From JAJDTR01 sp965220415 (GTDB lineage Bacteria > Poribacteria > WGA-4E > JAJDTR01): DNA of 64,000 nucleotides. The position numbers and the translations under genes were made by a program. Each line of letters starts with the position of its first letter. Positions within the stretch are counted from its first letter, which is position 1. The stretch covers positions 4,960,001 through 5,024,000 of the forward strand of contig OZ244829.1 in NCBI GenBank assembly GCA_965220415.1, read 5' to 3'. Of the stretch, positions 61,923-64,000 are shown piece after piece. The notes beneath the pieces were generated by a model that was not told the DNA's origin, ran no database searches, and saw only the letters and a program-made list of their open reading frames with translations.

Positions 61923-61951
61923 AAAATACCATGCTACGCTATGGTTGTCAA
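61923..61951 (-). promoter_or_regulatory. Sigma-70-type promoter of hrcA-grpE-dnaJ
   Basis: On the minus strand TTGACA (61951-61946), 17-bp spacer, TATTTT (61928-61923). The predicted transcript starts at the edge of CIRCE. Confidence 0.8.
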
Positions 61952-61971
61952 GTGAAAATCTGTCGGGACAA

Positions 61972-62718
61972 CTACCCGTGAACCGCATCGGCGAACTGCT
62001 TCATCAAGGTCAAAGAACGACTGTTTTCGATGGCAGTACCCGTCACGATGAAATCCGCACCGGCTTCGACTTTTTGAGCAGCAATTTCAGGCGTAGTAAT
62101 GCCACCGCCAAGTAGAACCGGGATACTTATGTGTTCCTTCACTGCGGCGATCATCTGATCGGGAACAGGATATTCTGCTCCGCTCCCGGCTTCAAGATAG
62201 ACCAACTTCATGCCGAGATATTCAGCGGCAAGGGCATGCGCCCAAGCAAGATCCAACTTGTCGTGAGGAAGGGGTGTAGTCCCGCTCATGAATCCGACAG
62301 ATGTCGGGCGTCCACTATCAATCAACATATATCCCGTTGGAATGGGTTCGATTCCGTACTGTCGTAGCCGGGGCGCAGCCTTAACCTGCTCGCCGATAAG
62401 AAAGTTGGCGTTCCTACCGCTTATAAGACTAAGGTACAGAATGGCGTCCGCATGGGGCGATAGGTGCATGGCGTCGCCGGGGAAGAGGATGATTGGTATC
62501 CGTGTTTCCTTTTTCAGGGTCTCCGCTACCGGCTGGAGATCGGTGGTCAAAAAGCTACCACCTAGAAGAAGCGCATCGGTTCCAGCCTCTTCTGCTTGAT
62601 GGGCTGATTCGACGCAGTCCGAAACGGATACCTGATCGGGATCGATAAGAACCAAATATCCCGCTTTGTGTTTTGTAATGGTCTCTTGAAGGTAGTTGAG
62701 GACAAAACCAGTTTGCAT
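61972..62718 (-). CDS. Geranylgeranylglyceryl phosphate synthase (GGGPS/PcrB family)
   Basis: 248 residues from ATG 62718 (a TTG at 62742 is possible; neither has an RBS). TIM barrel: YLVLIDPDQVSVSDCVESAH, GTDALLLGGSF, PIILFPGDAMHLSPHADAIL, LVYLEAGSGAEYPVP (the GGGPS sn-glycerol-1-phosphate motif), PVLLGGGITTPEIAAQKVEA and GADFIVTGTAIEN. Joins a C15-C35 prenyl group to glycerol-1-phosphate by an ether bond, the first archaeal-type lipid step; Bacteroidetes and some relatives also have such enzymes. Thirty-odd bases separate the upstream reductase gene from the outermost possible start. Confidence 0.9.
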   Translation of the reverse strand: MQTGFVLNYLQETITKHKAGYLVLIDPDQVSVSDCVESAHQAEEAGTDALLLGGSFLTTDLQPVAETLKKETRIPIILFPGDAMHLSPHADAILYLSLISGRNANFLIGEQVKAAPRLRQYGIEPIPTGYMLIDSGRPTSVGFMSGTTPLPHDKLDLAWAHALAAEYLGMKLVYLEAGSGAEYPVPDQMIAAVKEHISIPVLLGGGITTPEIAAQKVEAGADFIVTGTAIENSRSLTLMKQFADAVHG

Positions 62719-62778
62719 AAGAATGGGAACGACTCGGCTCAATCACGAGATGCCAACGATCTAAGCGCCTTAGCCTTG

Positions 62779-63972
62779 TTAGACCCAGCCCGCCAGAATC
62801 AGATGCCTTAGTTCCAGCAGTAATCGGGGCTGGTGTTTTAATACGGTTTTGAAGATTTGTGTCATGGTAACTTTTTCACTGGGCATTTTCGATATCACGT
62901 CAGCACACCTATCAAACATGTCATCACTGAACTTAAACAGCCCGTCCCGTATACGACAAATATGTTTGAAATGCTTTCCTATCTGTTCGTTCCAACGCGT
63001 CTGATAGGCACTAAGAGTCTCAGCGGAAACATCGCCGATTCGGATTCCCTCGACTGCGGCTTCCGCTGCGAATTGACCAGAGTACATTGCGTTAGCGATT
63101 CCACCGCCGGAGATGGGATCACTGTGGTGTGCGGCATCACCTATTAGGAGGATTCCATCGCCGACAATGTCGGGTAAACTATCACCGACCGGCACACAAC
63201 CGACGACTTGAGCCAAGATTCTGCCGTCTGGAAATTTTCGTTTCATAAACTCATTCAAGTAATCGATTGCGAGTTTGCCGCCCTTTCCGGATATCGTGCC
63301 CCCAATGCCAACCCCTACGTTGGCGATGTTTTTCCCTTTTGGGAAAACCCAGATGTATCCGCGCGGGGCAATCTCGCGTCCGACATAGAAGTCACAATAA
63401 TCTGGAATGATGTCAATGTTAGAAACCAAATATTGGGCGCAGATATCCACGTCACGCAAATCGTGGGTACTATCTATTCCCGCCCAACGCGCAACCTGGG
63501 ATTCGATTCCATCGGCGGCAATCACTGTTTTGGCTTTACAGGTGTAGTCACGACCAGAATGACGGAAGGTTACACCGTTGACTGCGCCATCGTCCGACTT
63601 GGTGACCGTAGTGACTCTCGCTTTCACTAGCAACTCGGCGCCGGCATCGCCTGCCATCTCCGCGAGTACGCGATCAAAGACTTTGCGTTCAAGGACATAT
63701 CCTGCCTTCGGGAAGTCAAGTGCCGCTGCTGTTTCGTTAGGCGAGAAGATTCGGGCGCCGTTGATCTGCTGGGATATCCACGATGGATGCGGCTGAATAA
63801 ATTCACACAGCGACGCTGTGCCGATACCCTCCGCTCAGCGAACAGGGGCGCCAATTTCCTGCCGTTTCTCCAAAAGCAGCACGCTCAGCCCATTTTCAGC
63901 GGCGACCTTCGCGGCAATCGAACCTCCCGGTCCAGCACCGACGACAATAACATCAAATTCGGAATGGAACAT
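62779..63972 (-). CDS. Geranylgeranyl reductase family flavoprotein, selenoprotein (in-frame TGA = Sec46)
   Basis: 397 residues if TGA at 63835-63837 is read. The FAD loop VIVVGAGPGGSIAAKVAAEN and LLLEKRQEIGAPVR lead into U-AEGIGTASLCEF, exactly where archaeal and bacterial geranylgeranyl reductases have PVRC(G/A)EG, whose conserved cysteine sits at the flavin. Then YVLERKVFDRVLAEMAGDAG, VIAADGIESQVARWAG, the family motif PxxYxWxFP as PRGYIWVFP (203-211), and GDGILLIGDAAHHSDPISGG. Reduces prenyl double bonds of lipids or quinones. The next gene is GGGPS. The frame is continuous on both sides and homology spans the TGA. Confidence 0.85.
63805..63837 (-). promoter_or_regulatory. Sec codon and bSECIS-like hairpin
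   Basis: After UGA (63837-63835), 13 nt lead to GCACAGC-GUC-GCUGUGU (63821-63805): a perfect 6-bp stem extended by a G-U pair, loop GUC. The UGA-to-loop distance is 20 nt and the loop starts with G-U, as in bacterial SECIS elements. Confidence 0.75.
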
Positions 63973-64000
63973 TAAAATAATCCCCGCCCTTCGTACGCTG

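Noticed and set aside
62779..63657. Reductase starting at the internal ATG 63657
   Set aside because: This would lack the FAD-binding N-terminus, which is present in frame upstream with only one TGA between.

Overview
The window looks like a chromosomal segment of an uncultured Gram-negative bacterium, most likely a member of Candidatus Poribacteria (sponge-associated) or a close FCB/PVC-type relative. The evidence is indirect. Two giant secreted proteins end in the same NYPNPFNPETWIPY-type C-terminal sorting domain. There are many lipoproteins, LRR and WD40 repeat proteins, a phytanoyl-CoA dioxygenase-like enzyme, a bacterial microcompartment shell gene and a very high load of short dispersed intergenic repeats. 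The standard code is used: many genes here end in TGA. Two genes nevertheless carry a single in-frame TGA exactly where their families have a redox cysteine, and each TGA is followed by a hairpin of bacterial SECIS geometry. I read both as selenoprotein genes.

Layout. 1-20.2 kb is an accessory, surface-oriented region. It holds a lipoprotein metallopeptidase/discoidin-like pair, an LRR-cohesin-dockerin protein, small lipoproteins, a Leu/Ile/Val-type binding lipoprotein, a triple-PAS sensor kinase and a sigma-54 response regulator, and a 1247-residue Ig-repeat/WD40 protein. Between the regulator and that protein lie four palindromic boxes and a -24/-12-like element. The gaps are packed with repeats. 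20.2-31 kb (minus strand) is housekeeping: zapA, aroE, a fused indolepyruvate:ferredoxin oxidoreductase, recN, nadK, a DUF368 (PopT-type) protein, surE and a GT2 glycosyltransferase. 31.1-38.0 kb (plus) starts with a good promoter and a structured leader. It encodes one BMC-H shell protein, a CoA-acylating aldehyde dehydrogenase with an encapsulation-peptide-like N-terminus, a 3-hydroxyacyl-CoA dehydrogenase, PdxJ, a HAD phosphatase, a ferredoxin-NADP reductase-like flavoprotein and an RsuA/RluB-type pseudouridine synthase.

38.1-46.6 kb (minus) holds a periplasmic thioredoxin-TPR selenoprotein (UxxC), a zinc-ribbon protein, and the mnmE-jag-yidC-yidD-rnpA cluster. A lipoprotein and an HNH protein sit where rpmH would be expected. 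rimI follows. 46.9-51.0 kb (plus) has an aminotransferase, a TlpA-like lipoprotein, and a second copy of the metallopeptidase/discoidin pair from the left edge. 51.3-58.4 kb contains hpt, a GNAT protein, tilS, three tRNAs (Leu-UAA, initiator Met-CAU and another CAU tRNA), a tandem PurS protein, a small diheme cytochrome, the PhyH protein and prmA. 58.9-64 kb (minus) is the hrcA-grpE-dnaJ operon with CIRCE and promoter, preceded by a geranylgeranylglyceryl phosphate synthase gene and a geranylgeranyl reductase gene whose conserved active-site cysteine codon is TGA.

The dispersed repeats fall into families. One has GTAAYTGTTTAGT terminal inverted repeats, with three delimited copies that each end 11-23 bp from a start codon. 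One has AGARCCTGTTTGAAWA terminal inverted repeats. One is a 'GTGATTTATGTGATG' family. One is a 24-bp imperfect palindrome that also occurs inside the LRR gene. All calls come from reading the sequence; no database search was run.
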